DNA of 64,000 nt, taken from Psococerastis gibbosa. Its lineage: Eukaryota; Arthropoda; Insecta; Psocodea; Psocidae. The position numbers were made by a program, and so were the translations under genes. Shown here piece after piece: positions 11,111 to 22,136 of this stretch (positions are counted from its first letter, which is position 1; every line of letters starts with the position of its first letter). Under the pieces are notes generated by a model that had not been told where the DNA came from, searched no databases, and saw only the letters and a list, made by a program, of their open reading frames with translations. The stretch is taken from positions 9,881,419 through 9,945,418 of the forward strand of contig OZ020486.1 of the NCBI GenBank assembly GCA_963971405.1. Reading direction: 5' to 3'.

Positions 11111-12000
11111 TACAAATCAATTCATTATTTCCATTCTCAGTCGACACGGTTTCTTCTGGACCATTGCCTAACAATCACCGCTTGTATTTCCTTTAAAATG
11201 TACCGTATGAATATTTAAAGTAACAGGACCGGATCCAAGATATTCGTCAAGGAGGGGGGGGGGGGTACTTCTTATGGAATAAATCAATTTCACGTCGTTC
11301 CACAGCTGCAAATAGGCTATATGAAAGTGGTCCGATGAAAAATTCATTCAAAATGCAAGATTTCTTTCCCCTACTACAAGGGGGGGGGGGGCAAACGGAC
11401 AAAAGGAGAAATCGGTCCCCTTTCCCTAAGCTAAGGGAAATAACTGGAAATTATAAATAATGGGAACTTTCACCAGGAGGGGGTCTAAAGGGGGGGGGGG
11501 GAATTGGGAAATACAGTTCACAGGGTTAAAATACAGCAGGGTCTATTTTCACGTTCTCTTTCAACCAATCAGATCATGCCTTGCAGCTACGACAGAATTT
11601 GTTTTAGGCTAGTTATATGTCCATGGAGAGCTCTGACATGGCTGGTGGCACCAGAAATTCAAAAAATATCCTTGGCAGAAGCGAGTGTCCCTTCCTATCC
11701 AGATCTGTGGTACGTGTCTATTGGTTCCAGTGTAGAAGTAGATTCAGCAATCATATAGCTGGCCAGGGTAATGACATCCCAGAGGTCACAGAGTGAGGAA
11801 GCGAAAAAGTTTCGAAAAAGATCATTAGTGAATCAAATAACCCACATGGTTTTGCTTGAACTTGAACAACAGCTGTCAACTGAAGACGCAACTATAGCCT
11901 TCGGTGGGAACGACCTTGCAGAGTATCCGCTTTATGCTAAATCATTGTAGCGCATCCAGACTAGATAACGACCGTGTCCTTCGTGGCTTCTCCACCTCCG
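11111..12000. other. Unassigned DNA with three spaced G12 runs
   Basis: No gene recognised. Runs of twelve G lie at 11254-11265, 11380-11391 and 11490-11501, about 110-125 bp apart. The text between the runs is not obviously repeated. Confidence 0.4.
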
Positions 12001-12196
12001 TGTAATACGGGGAGTCGCTGAGATCTGCTGATACACCTGGCTAGAAGCGTTTCCGCAAGCTTTTGGGTGATAATGCGAAGGAGAAAGATTGTGGGAATTG
12101 TGTAATACGGGGAGTCGCCGAGATCTGCTGATACACCTGGCTAGAAGCGTTTCCGCAAGCTTTATTAGGATGCGCAAGAGAAAGATTGCGAGGGCC
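12001..12196 (+). repeat. Two-copy tandem duplication, 100-bp unit
   Basis: Units start at 12001 and 12101 (tgtaatacggggagtcg), and their first 62 bases differ at only one or two positions. The 3' parts differ more, with gaaggagaaagattgtggga against caagagaaagattgcgaggg. No coding function is recognised. Confidence 0.8.
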
Positions 12197-12589
12197 TTCA
12201 ACACGCACTGGAGGGATGGCAGAGATACTGGATAAACGAAAAATGAATGTCTGATTGGATTATATTGAAAATATCTCCTCCTACAAAGAGAGCTCAAAGG
12301 CTATGCTTCTTATCTCAACATTTTAATACGAGGGGGTCGACCAATGGAGACGTACGTAGACAACCTGAGCTGTGAAGCGAAGAAAGAGATGCAGAATGGA
12401 AACTGAGAGGGGAAACTTTACTGCAAACCAATAGATGGATTCTAATAGAGGCACATTTTCCCTCGTGGGCAGCCAACAGACAACGCGAAATGCACAACCA
12501 GGCGTGTGAAATACCTATATAAAATGTAAGGTATAATAATATATAATAATAAATGTATTTCGTTTCTTCAATATTACATATACAGTGAT

Positions 12590-12690
12590 ATAATGAAGTA
12601 GGGGTGGCCCAAAGGATTTCTCCCGTGCTGGGGTCCCCTTAATACTAATAACTAAGCTAAAACTAAACTAAACTAAACTAATACTAAAAC
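12590..12690 (+). mobile_element. LINE 3' end with (CTAAA)n-like tail (probable)
   Basis: A segment reading gggtggcccaaaggattt, then ggggtccccttaata, passes into actaagctaaaactaaac and related pentamer-like units. Insect LINE copies of the R1/Jockey type often end in a similar block plus short tandem tail. No coding part can be attached, and the stretch upstream (12197-12589) shows nothing recognisable. Confidence 0.4.
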
Positions 12691-13350
12691 TTTATCGATA
12701 ATAATTAATTTTATGTAGACTCTAAGTAACATCACTAAGTAAGTAAATAAGTAAGATCATATACTAAGATGAAATAATATAAATGTTTATCACTCTGTTG
12801 AATCCGGGGTTGTTATGCTAGCGCGCTATTGCTGGTATCATAGCGGAACACAATTTTGTTCGCAACATCCATTTAAAAATATACGAAAAGGGTGTTTTAC
12901 TAACGCGAGATAAGCCACAATTAATAATTGAAATGGACTCAAAATAAGTGTAGCTGTAATCGTTGAATGCTGCAAATAGCTTGAAATTATACTGGTACAA
13001 GTTAGCATAATAATGCTGCAGGTACCTGCATAGGATGGCACATCAGTGAAAGTTAGCGACGATCCGAGTGATAAAACACACCCAAATTACCACTTAATGA
13101 GCTTGATTTCACTTTAAAATTAACTATCGAATGGTACCAAAGCAAAATGTTGCCAAGGGCTTTCTATTGGTAGAACCAACAAACGAAAAAATACGGCAAT
13201 ACGGCTGGGGCCTGAAAAGAGTATTCAGAATAGCGTCCATATTCAAATTATCCGTTCGATTCGGAATTTCGGAAAATCTATGCTATTTAATAAAGAAAAT
13301 ATGCAGCAAATGAAATCTACCCAATTATTTGCATTAATTAATAAATTTTG
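12691..13350. other. Unassigned AT-rich DNA
   Basis: No gene or repeat recognised. Short open frames on both strands lack coding character. Confidence 0.4.
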
Positions 13351-13698
13351 TTGAGCCCATTTCAAACTGCAGCAAACTTGGTAGTGTGTGTAGCGTTGGC
13401 AGGGGAACATAGGGAACATGATAACGCGAGGAGAATACCAGTCAGTCGTAGGTAAGTTCGTGTCGAGTCCTGGTCACCTCCGAAATAATCGTGTGACTAC
13501 TAAGTTCCCCAAGTGGTTCCGAATTCACAATAATCAGGAGGTCTACCTTGTCAGTCAACTCCCTTTCCCCCTGGGGTGAAGGAGTCTACTATTATAGGGC
13601 GGCTCAAGTTAATAAACACTAAACAGGCTCACTCCCCCCGCTAGGCTGACAGGGTTGTTTAAAGCAGAAATGCTGAAAGCAGGCTTTGGAAAACAAAC
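13351..13698 (+). mobile_element. SINE-B copy 2
   Basis: Shares the ttcaaactgc.gcaa.cttggtagtgtg head segment, tcctggtcacctccga, the atcaggaggt and gtcagtcaactccc blocks and the gaaatgctgaaagcaggc end with the copies at 31 and 22137. It is more diverged than copy 1, with several small indels. No clear target duplication was found. Confidence 0.75.
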
Positions 13699-14119
13699 CA
13701 AATACTGTGTATACATAGCCCTCAACATCTAATGTACTCCCAGTCTAGATTGAATGAATACAACTACAGGCCTAGCTAATTGTACGCCCGAGGAAAGGAA
13801 GCATTTGAACACATCCGTACGGCGCGGCGTCCCTCGGTCACCTCATTACCTAGAAGCTGCTGGACCATTATTATTCCGGAAAGCCCTGAGGCAACATGGT
13901 AAACAACATAATTCTGATAAGACGGGTAAGGCGGGCGTCCACAGCGTAAACAATAAAGCGGCAAAAAGTTGTCACTGAGATTAAGGTTAGAGGTTCTCGT
14001 CAGAAGCTAATTACAGTCATAATGAAGCTATTAAGATTGCCAGGTCAACTTGCTGCGCGGATATTGCTGTCAGCCCTGTCTGCTGGATTGTACATTTCTT
14101 CTTCCTTTGGCACATTTTT
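13699..14119. other. Unassigned DNA
   Basis: No recognised gene. A moderately GC-rich patch (13780-13960) carries open frames on both strands but no known motif or clear splice pair. Confidence 0.35.
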
Positions 14120-14914
14120 CTTTATTGCTTTCCAATTTATACGTAGTATAAGGAAAGCTTTGTGATGGTCGAAATTTTCGATTCCGAGATTTCAACGGAT
14201 TTACACGTTTTGAGGTCCCAGGAATCGGTTTCCGGGCAAACTACTCGGTGGATTTGTATGAAATTGGACATGTAGGTTCACAAAAATCATACATCGGGAC
14301 TATTTTTTTTTTTTTTTTTTTGCTAACTCAATTTGGGGGGGTTTTATTTTCATTTTATTTTCAAAAAACTCCAAAAAAACGTCTAAAAAAAATTATTTCT
14401 CAAAAACGGCTCCAACGATTTCTTTTAAATTCACATATATTCTAGTCGTTATTAATGTTGATAAAATGCGGGGGGTCGCTTACCCCTTGATAGTTTGCTT
14501 CTGGGGGTAAAAAAATAAAAATAACTAAATTTTAATGAAAAATGACTAAAAAATAATTTTTCTGTGAAACCTTTCCATCGATGATTTCTACCTTCAGGCA
14601 TGTTTTAGGTCTTAAATTGAGTAACGAAACCGGACAGATTGCTTTCCCAAAAAACTATTTAGTTTTGTGCAAAAAAAATCACGGTCAAATGCATTGCGTG
14701 CCCTGCCATTATTGCTGGGTGGTAATTTGTTGGTCTGACCTATCTAGAATTTACCTCACCTCCAGTGACGTCAGGTGGACCCCCCCCCCCCCCCCCCCGA
14801 GATGCCCGAAATTTAACTATAGGAAAATTATTTACCATGAAATTACTCATTTTCTCTAGCTACTACTTGATAAATTGGAAAGCATGTTCGAGTAAACTCG
14901 GACCGGTTCTTTTA
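14120..14914 (+). repeat. Repeat family D, copy 1 (about 0.8 kb, unclassified)
   Basis: Begins with a near-palindrome at 14127-14158 (gctttccaatttatacg followed by tagtataaggaaagc). Next come tttgtgatggtcgaaattttc and gatttcaacggatttacacg, a T-run, aatttggggggg, repeated 'aaaaactcc' stretches, the block ttgatagtttgcttctgggg, a C19 run at 14780-14798, then atttaccatgaaattac and gttcgagtaaactcggaccgg. Homologous copies are at 21908, 39835, 42240 and 45263. No transposase, reverse transcriptase or target duplication was recognised, so the class is unknown. Confidence 0.75.
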
Positions 14915-15585
14915 TGTTGGAACCTGACCAACTCAGTCACCTTTCCTTTACCCACCTTTGCCATTTCTCCTCACGTTTCACCGCTATCAGCATTACTTAC
15001 CTTATGGTTAGGCGCCATCTAATCTATATCTTTGATTCTGATATAGATGTACTATACTATATAAAACACCGTCAAAAATCTCCTTCGAAACAATCAACGT
15101 ATTGAGTACTATAAAATGGAAATGAGCCATTTGCTCCAGCCAAGGATATTTTTGGAATTTCTGGTGTCTGGTCTTCATCTATCAATCAGAGCTCCCAATT
15201 GACACATCGTCTTTTGAGAAATCACAACAGAGGAGTTCATTTCTTGTACTATATGACATCTGGGTCGCATTATGCGCATGTATAACGACAACCTTTCAGA
15301 CCTAAACCTGGATGATAGCTCCTTCACAGCTCATGCGAGAGAAAGGATTCTTGACTGAGTCTCTCACCAGCCGACCGTCTGCGAGGGGAATGACTTGTTC
15401 TGGGGTTGCCAGTTGGGGAGGTGAACGGAATGTTTCTGGATTACAAAGCTCTCTTCAAAATTGCTTTGTTTATGTTTCTGCCCACTCTGAGATGGGTAAC
15501 TCTTTGGGTGGCATAGGTGCGATTGTGAGTTTATGTGTTGTACCCCGAGGTATCAAACGTGTAATTTTAGTATCTACGAGTATAT
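14915..15585. other. Unassigned DNA
   Basis: No recognised gene. A 113-codon open frame (15312-15653) has no identifiable domain and overlaps the foldback element that follows. Confidence 0.35.
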
Positions 15586-15724
15586 ACTCATTGTTAAAAA
15601 AATTACTTAGTAGAGTTTTGCGTAATAAATTAAGAAACGTGACGATGGCGTGAGCCGAAACCGGTTGTGTTTTTTTAATTTATTTCGTAAAACTGTACTA
15701 AGTAATTTTTTTTTAACAATGAGT
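15586..15724. repeat. Small foldback element (139 bp)
   Basis: Outer arms actcattgtt and aacaatgagt are exact inverted copies. The arms continue inward (aattacttagtagagttttg against aaaactgtactaagtaattt) to about 45 bp each, with few mismatches. The loop holds gacgatggcgtgagccgaaa. It may be a small MITE; the target duplication could not be separated from the arm. Confidence 0.65.
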
Positions 15725-16930
15725 GACAGCAAGTTTTACAAAGTTACTAAGGAGATAATACGAGTATACAAATTTTTTAAACATAATGTATTGTGTATTA
15801 ATTACAGTATGATAGCATTTCTGAGCATTTTGATACACAGGTAGGCTATGTTATATTACATCTGGGCTGTCTTACACAGATTATAGAATTTGATTTGTAC
15901 AAAAAACTATTGATGTGGTAGTCTCGAGGAAGGAGTTGAAGAACTGCAACCCATTGGTGTAAGTGAAGGCCACATGAAGAAATGTAGATAAGCATTTCTG
16001 GTAATTTAAAGGCTATTTATGACGGCTCTACTATTTGTATGTCCTGTTAAAACCGACTTTTGCACAATAGTATATAAATATAGTATAATAGTGGAGACAC
16101 TCGGATGTGTTCTTAAGGCATCGTCATATTCTGCATAAAACATAAACTGGGACAAAGTCTGAATTAATGTAAATTAATCTGTGGATGGCCGCATACCGGT
16201 AGCTAAGTCACATTCACATTGTAACCTCGATCAAACCTGTAACTGCTTCATTCTGCTACATACCTAGCAATTAATGAGTGGGTACAGGCCGAACGCGAGC
16301 TAAAGTCTTTAATAAAATTAATCTAATACCAAACAAGTGGCTAAAATGTCTTCCTTGCTTCTTACATGAGGAACAGGGAAAGTATAAAATCAGGAACCTG
16401 TCTGAAAATTTAAATCGAACTAGGCTATTTAATACATCTCAGCAAGTAGGCTAGATTATGTCACGCTCAACTTACTATACCTTCTGATTCATTTAAATGA
16501 AAGAAATAAACGTTAAATTAATAATTTCCAGGGTGTGTAATAAGGCGCGTCAATGGATCTCTGTACGAAAATAGTTTAGCGTAAGAGAAACAACGTTGAA
16601 ACATACGTTATAAGTTTGCAGCAACTTCAGAATTAGGTTTCAAAGAGCGCGCCATGTCGAAACGCATTTTTTGACCTCACAGTGACAGTTAAGTACCCAT
16701 TGCTGCAAATTAACGCGATGTAGCGTCTCATATTGTACTATGCCTAACCACAAATGACCCCAACTGAGCAAACAACGAGTATTGGAAAGAAATCTACCAC
16801 GAGAATCTTCGAAAACTGAGAGTAGCGTACGCCCAAAACGGGAAATCCCTTGGGCCCCCGTAGGCATTTGTTCTCGTCCGATTTGTTTGTATATTACTTA
16901 ATTGTCGTTCAATATAATATTCATGTAAGA
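15725..16930. other. Unassigned DNA
   Basis: About 1.2 kb without a recognised gene or repeat. A 75-codon minus-strand frame (16640-16867) is in a slightly GC-richer patch but matches nothing I know. Confidence 0.35.
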
Positions 16931-17230
16931 AACAACGCCGAAATAGACGCAGTATTCAATGGAGAAGACATAACCGGTTTTATAAAAGTCTAAGATGGCT
17001 GGGGCACGTTGAAATAGAATGTCAAGACCAAGCCAAGCCAAGCAGACGACTGCACGAACGTTCTCTAAAAGTGTTGGGAGTTCACAGATGGTGGACCGTT
17101 GGGTAAAACCAAGATGACATGAGGAATGTTTCGAGCAGGCCAAAACCCATGAGGGGCTGTAAAGCCGGAGGAGGAAGATGAAGAAGAAGAAGAAGAAGAA
17201 GTCGAAGAAGCTGAAGACGAAGAAGCAGAA
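16931..17230 (+). mobile_element. LINE C-terminal relic with (GAA)n tail
   Basis: The translation contains NNAEIDAVFNGEDITGFIK and, in other frames, RWLGHVE and LGVHRWWTVG. These correspond in order to the LINE relic at 38525-39000 (NNSEIDAILNGEDIVRFIK, RKLGVRGWWSVV). Both copies continue into a shared non-coding end (gagcaggc.aaa.ctcat then ggctgta.agcc). This copy ends in a run of gaagaag units (17175-17230), the likely retrotransposition tail. Several frameshifts and stops. The long acidic frame over the tail is the microsatellite, not a protein. Confidence 0.7.
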
Positions 17231-17721
17231 GAATACAATAGTAACAAATATGCAAAGCAAAAAAATATGTTTACTCTTCATGTAAACTGAAATCAATCAA
17301 AAATTGAAAAATTGAAAATGAATGGGGCCCTTTTACTCGAGGGAGACCGTTAGTGAGCGTGTGAATGACACTTATTCATTGCTTATCGCTTATGATAAAC
17401 AACAATATGTCCTTTCATAGGAATTTGAGCTCTGGAATTTAGATGTTGATTGAATAGTGGGGTACACGCGCATCTTGAGATATTGCTGATCAGTCTTGAA
17501 ATCTCCAATATCCGCTTTTTGAACAAAATCAAATTTCACAGGAGATATCAATTGCTATTACATCCTGAAGGTGAAAGACTCCCCTATATTTTGATTTATG
17601 ATATGTGGCAGTCACTAACCCCAGTTTTTTAACTCCTTCAATCAGTTATTTTTTTTTCTAAATCAGGATCAATAATTCACGCTAATCAGTGTTGCATGGT
17701 GGCGCACATATCATGTATATA

Positions 17722-17830
17722 TGGAGGAATTCATGGACCACCTGAAGGAGGACGCAGGAGCTCGAACGTACCAAGAGCTGAAGAGGGAGGCGCAGGACCG
17801 AGATAGCTGGAGGAGGATATGCAGGTAATT
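17722..17830 (+). mobile_element. LINE extreme C-terminal relic
   Basis: One frame reads TYQELKREAQDRDSWRRICR followed by a stop at 17825-17827. This is the usual ending of insect LINE ORF2 proteins, where a QDR..WR block immediately precedes the stop. It is a strongly 5'-truncated copy, and the tail after the stop is not clearly delimited. Confidence 0.65.
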
Positions 17831-18068
17831 GCTGCCAACCAATCGATGAGATTGTGACCTCAGAAAAAGATACCCCTTAGCCATGGTCTGGAATAGTCGA
17901 GTTGGTTGAGAATTGGACTATAGACGTCGGAAGGACCTAAGGGGAAAAGCTTTCTATCGGGAGGTTCCAAGCAACCCTGTAAAGGGCACCTTACCGCCAT
18001 TTGTAGGGGAAACGTGGCTGCCGGCCATTTTGCCAACCAAAAAGTGCCAAATAAAGCTGTGGTCATAA

Positions 18069-18076
18069 GGGGGGGG

Positions 18077-18108
<32 letters not shown>
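18069..18108 (+). repeat. G11 run followed by a (GA)n microsatellite
   Basis: Eleven G at 18069-18079, then about fourteen GA units. Simple sequence only. Confidence 0.95.
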
Positions 18109-18109
<1 letters not shown>

Positions 18110-18479
18110 TTATCAATCCGTCCTCAGGCCTAAACCCTCAATAGGCGTTAGATAATCATCGTCGACTAAATATTGGCTAACTGCAGCACTGCAATTCTAT
18201 AAATACCCAGATCATCAGTAAAATCTAAAAAAGTTAGTCTTAATATTTTAGTACTCGGTCTACTCACAGCAATCATGGCCCCAAAATCCAAAATTTGGCC
18301 AGATTCATTAATAACTGACATATAGCTTACCTGAAACAGAAAATAAGAATAATGTTATTGCTTAAGTTGTGGGTTAATGACGTGAATTTGGGTTAGTTGT
18401 AAGAGTGGGCCGAAAGGCTTCAAATACGCCCATATGAAAAATAAAGACAGTTTTCTGTCTTTCTTTCATAATATCTTAT

Positions 18480-18546
18480 CTTCGCTGCAATATGTTGCTG
18501 CCAACCAGCCATCATCCGGCTGTAACTTGAAGAAGAGAAATCTTAT
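18480..18546 (+). mobile_element. 3' end of a LINE, same family as 28205-28814
   Basis: About 65 bp (cgctgcaatatgttgctgcc, then catcatccggctgtaacttg, then aagaagag) match the reverse complement of 28200-28262. That is the end of the LINE ORF (peptide NMLLPTSHHPAVT) plus its short GAA-rich tail. The copy is very strongly 5'-truncated. Confidence 0.75.
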
Positions 18547-19637
18547 CTTCTATGCACCAAAGAGTGGCTGCAAGATACATAGTAGCCAGTATGTACCGGG
18601 CCTACAGGTATTCCAGCCTATTTGACTATTACATCTTATTCATGTTATTGCACTTTTCCAGGACTCTATGCGTGCCTAGACAGGTTTCTCCTAGTACCCC
18701 CAAGCCATTTGGAAAAGTAAATTGTCCAGGAGACCATTCATAAAACTCATCTTCCAGGATTGGCAGTTATTTTAGCACACGCATACCTCAACTTTCCCAA
18801 AGCCTCCAGGAATGTCAATGAAGCTGGAGTCATCACTGTCCAATTCACAAACACCTTAGTAATTTCATTTATAGCAAAAATAACTTATTATCAATACGCC
18901 AGCCGAGTTATATGATCGGTCCTCTGGCACTACCTATGAACTACCCGTCCAATCTAGTAGGGTTTTTCAAAACTCGAGCACGAGTAATAAGTTTACCCTG
19001 TATAAAGGCTATAAAAAGGACAAGGAACGAAGAAGAATTAAATCAGATAACGGCAAATACCATGGCGGGTGTATCTCAAATTGAAACTGTCACGAACCCA
19101 TTACTGACGTCAGCAAGAAAGTTAGCATGATAATGAAGCCAATTGTTCGCAATGCTCACTCAAGGGCAAAAAAGCAGAAGACACGTCATGGACCGCATAA
19201 TTGTTTTTCTCCTGCAGCGACACTGCGGCAGGCGACGGCTCTCTCTCTGTGATGGCACACGCGACAATGTTATAGCCTGCGCACGAGACATTGCAATCAC
19301 CTTGCAGGTTACCGGAAATGAACATGAAGAGCAGCTCTAGATTTCAACAATGCGATTATGCTACTTCAGAGACAAATTAGAGGGGGGAGAGAAGAGCGTG
19401 AAAACAACAGCCGAAGAATCGAGGTAACATACCAGGTAGGATAGGTGCAAATCTCAACAAATAGATGTCAACATTAGGTAGGTTTAAATTTCTGTGTGAG
19501 ACACCCGCAGTAATTACATATATTGTAATTTCAGCTAACAGGTCAGCAAAATTTAACATGAAATGAAGAGCATCTCTGGGCTTTAATAATGAGACAAATT
19601 TCATAACCAAAATTAGAGGATATAGAAAAAACGGGAC
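18547..19637. other. Unassigned DNA
   Basis: No gene recognised. Short open frames occur on both strands around 19122-19340 without coding character. Confidence 0.35.
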
Positions 19638-19697
19638 TTGGCGGGATTCGAACCCACGATCTACACCTAACGACGACGCCACAAAGCAGAAGGTTAA
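19638..19697 (-). other. tRNA-like segment (SINE head or tRNA pseudogene)
   Basis: On the minus strand the text tggcgtcgtcgttaggtg resembles a tRNA D-arm/A-box. It is followed 11 bases later by ggttcgaatcccgccaagtc, which contains the exact B-box GGTTCGAATCC. No convincing acceptor stem could be paired, so a functional tRNA gene is unlikely. This is a different lineage from SINE-A. Confidence 0.4.
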
Positions 19698-19737
19698 TTT
19701 AAGGTCAGTGTTACATACATATACCAGATAATATAAT

Positions 19738-19778
19738 ACCGCTAGGTTGGCTTAGTAATAGAACAACAAAAAGTCGTT
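19738..19778 (+). mobile_element. SINE-A 3' end fragment
   Basis: Only the terminal 40 bp of SINE-A (ccgctaggttggcttagtaa, then tagaacaacaaaaagtc) is present. Confidence 0.7.
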
Positions 19779-20357
19779 ATTTATTTATTTAATACTGCAA
19801 TGTATACTCATATAGAAACTGGGACAAGTGACTGAAGAACGACGTGGAAAAGAAACCTAAGAATCGAAGTGTGGTTATTCAGTTGTTATTTTTTATTTAA
19901 TTTACTACGTAAGTTATAATGATTTGGTCTATAGAAATTGTAAAAGACTACTTCACACACAATATCATAGGGTATAATAGGTCGCACATATTTTGTACAA
20001 AATCATATTATTACGACTTTGTTGTTACAGCCTTTTTAATTGAAAGAGTTTAGCTGTGAGTAAACATAGAGTTCCCACATTAAAAGCCGTTATTTAAGCC
20101 CACCAATAGGCAACCTACCTAACATAAAATTTGAAGGTAGATGCCGCCTGAACCGCAAATCATTATTAGTTAAGCTTTGTTTCGACGCAACGCAGTACCT
20201 TCTGGGAAAGATAATTTTCTCTTCTTTGTCTTTCCTTCAATTCATTAGAACTGGACACAATCACTATCATTTTTTTCACAATGTATGGGGCTATTATCTA
20301 AAAATGTAACATAAAAAAACATTTCTTCTTTCTATTAATTCCTCCTCTACTCTAGCT

Positions 20358-20650
20358 GGCAAAATCGTCGAGAAAACGATAATATGTCTTCTTCTGGCCC
20401 CATGGTTCCAATGGAATAGACTGCTAGGCCTATGGCCACAATGAAATAGACTGCTAACCCTATGGCTGCATTGGAATAGACTGATACCCTATGGCTACAA
20501 TGGAATACACTGCTAGGCCTATCGCTACAATGGAATAGACTGCTAGGCCTATGGCTACAATTGAAAAGACTGCTAACCCTATGGCTACAATGGAAAAGAC
20601 GTCGGCAAATCGCAACTGGCAGAATCGTTTGTGTGAACCGGGCCTAAGAA
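20358..20650. repeat. Six to seven 30-bp tandem repeats next to a foldback-type end
   Basis: Units of 30 bp (one is 29) run from 20402 to 20600, with a consensus like atggctacaatggaatagac plus tgctaggcct. The array is followed by gtcggcaaatcgcaactggc and gtttgtgtgaaccgggcct, and a weakly inverted counterpart (agctggcaaaatcgtcgaga) precedes it. On the minus strand the unit reads as a 10-residue period (SIVAIGLAV[FY]), open because 30 is divisible by three; this is probably incidental. The same unit and end occur singly, in inverted order, at 51795-52040. Confidence 0.8.
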
Positions 20651-21347
20651 GCACTCACTGTGTTTCCAGAAGCTAAGTAAATAAATGGCCAATGACTATG
20701 CTATCGATATTTCCTGTGAAATGTTATTTTAAGCACTACAATATAAGGCATTTCACCTCCGGCTGCCCCATAAACAGAGCTGTACAATGAAAGATAAAAA
20801 AGTATCGACACTAATTAAAGTCAGGTGATACGAAACTTCACCTAAATACAAGTACAACTTGATGGAATGCACCAAGTCGAAGGCTAACCCAAAAATTAGG
20901 GCGAGGAGGAGTCATTCCGAGTCAGAGCAGCAAAAACGTGTTGCCCGGGAAAAGTAGATTGGTGGGAACCCAGGCCTAATGATCTGCCCGAGTATGACAC
21001 CGGTAGGCCTCTACGCAACAAAAACAATCTCAGGTTTCACACCATAAAACTGCGAAAATGTATACTCGTCCACATTAAAACCTGACAATTTAGAGCGCTG
21101 AAGGCAGTTGGGTTCTCTGGTTGAACTATTTCAAAAGTGGAAGTGGAAACAAATCATATAAGGCTAAATACTCGTTACATAATACATAATAAGAGGCCAA
21201 TCAATCAAAAATATGCTATAGCAAGATTACCCTTGCTCCTACTGCATTAAAGTCATTAAAAATATACATATGCAACTGTAACGTGACACGGCAAATTTCG
21301 TCTGAAATCACAATAATTTCATTAACTCCCCCTCCCCTCTTCTCCTC
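20651..21347. other. Unassigned DNA
   Basis: No recognised gene or repeat over about 700 bp. Confidence 0.35.
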
Positions 21348-21497
21348 TTGTTTCTTCTCTATTTAATTTTAAGCATCTATACATTAATACAATATGTTTG
21401 TTTTTAAGGTTAGCATGAAAAGAAGACTTTATAGTCTTATTGTTCGCCTTTTGTTTTGTTTTTATTCAATAAAGTCGTTTTAAATTCAATTCAATTA
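21348..21497 (+). mobile_element. LINE-type 3' UTR fragment, copy 1
   Basis: Shares about 140 bp in opposite orientation with 31280-31413: ttcttctctatttaatttta, gcatctatacattaatacaa, ggttagcatgaaaagaagac. It ends with aataaag and a tandem ttcaattcaatt tail. A polyadenylation-like signal next to a short tandem tail suggests a retroposon 3' end. No coding part is attached. Confidence 0.6.
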
Positions 21498-21907
21498 ACA
21501 ATAGTGGAACTGGATGAACTGGTCACGCCCTAAAAACTCTTCAGGTTTGACCACAATCACCAGGAGTTCTTTCTCACAATTTTATGGGTCACTAGGTTCA
21601 TAATTAAACCAATTACGGAATTCCCAATAATTTACCGAATCATAAAAGACTACCGTTTACACATGACTGAAATAAATGAAATATTCGGGATGCATGGAAA
21701 AGACATTTTAATATGGGTACTCTCAAAATGCGTATTGACTGTGTTTGGTTTACCCTAATATAAGGGAAAGTAAGAAACTGAGGGAAAACAAAAAAAGTAG
21801 AACTCCAGTTTTTCTACGTAGAGGAATAATGCCATGGAAACGTATAGGTTGGGGAACTGCACTTGGGAAATCGAAAACGGTCACATTTGTTGTTGTTTTG
21901 AATTTTG

Positions 21908-22136
21908 CTTTTTATTGCTTTACAATTTATACGTATTATAAGGAAAGCTTTGTGATGGTCCAAATTTTCGATTCCGAGATTTCAACGGATTTACACGTTT
22001 TGAGGTCCCAGAAAACCAAAAAAGTGGTTTTTTCGAAATGCCTGTCTGTCGCTCTGTCTGTCTGTCTGTTCATCGATTTCCGGGTAAACTACTCGGCCGA
22101 TTTTGATGAAATTGCATATAGGTTTACAAAAATCAT
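21908..22136 (+). repeat. Repeat family D, copy 2, left part
   Basis: Begins with the family's palindromic end (21917-21948), then gtgatggtccaaattttcga, gatttcaacggatttacacg, a (CTGT)n stretch and actcggccgattttgatgaa. It is interrupted at 22137 by a SINE-B, and the 11-bp target acaaaaatcat is duplicated (22126-22136, 22504-22514). Confidence 0.8.

Noticed and set aside
17065-17296. Minus-strand open frames rich in Ser or Phe
   Set aside because: They are translations of the (GAA)n tail of the LINE relic.
20460-20654. Periodic hydrophobic peptide on the minus strand
   Set aside because: Produced by a 30-bp tandem array whose unit is a multiple of three; no start or promoter context.
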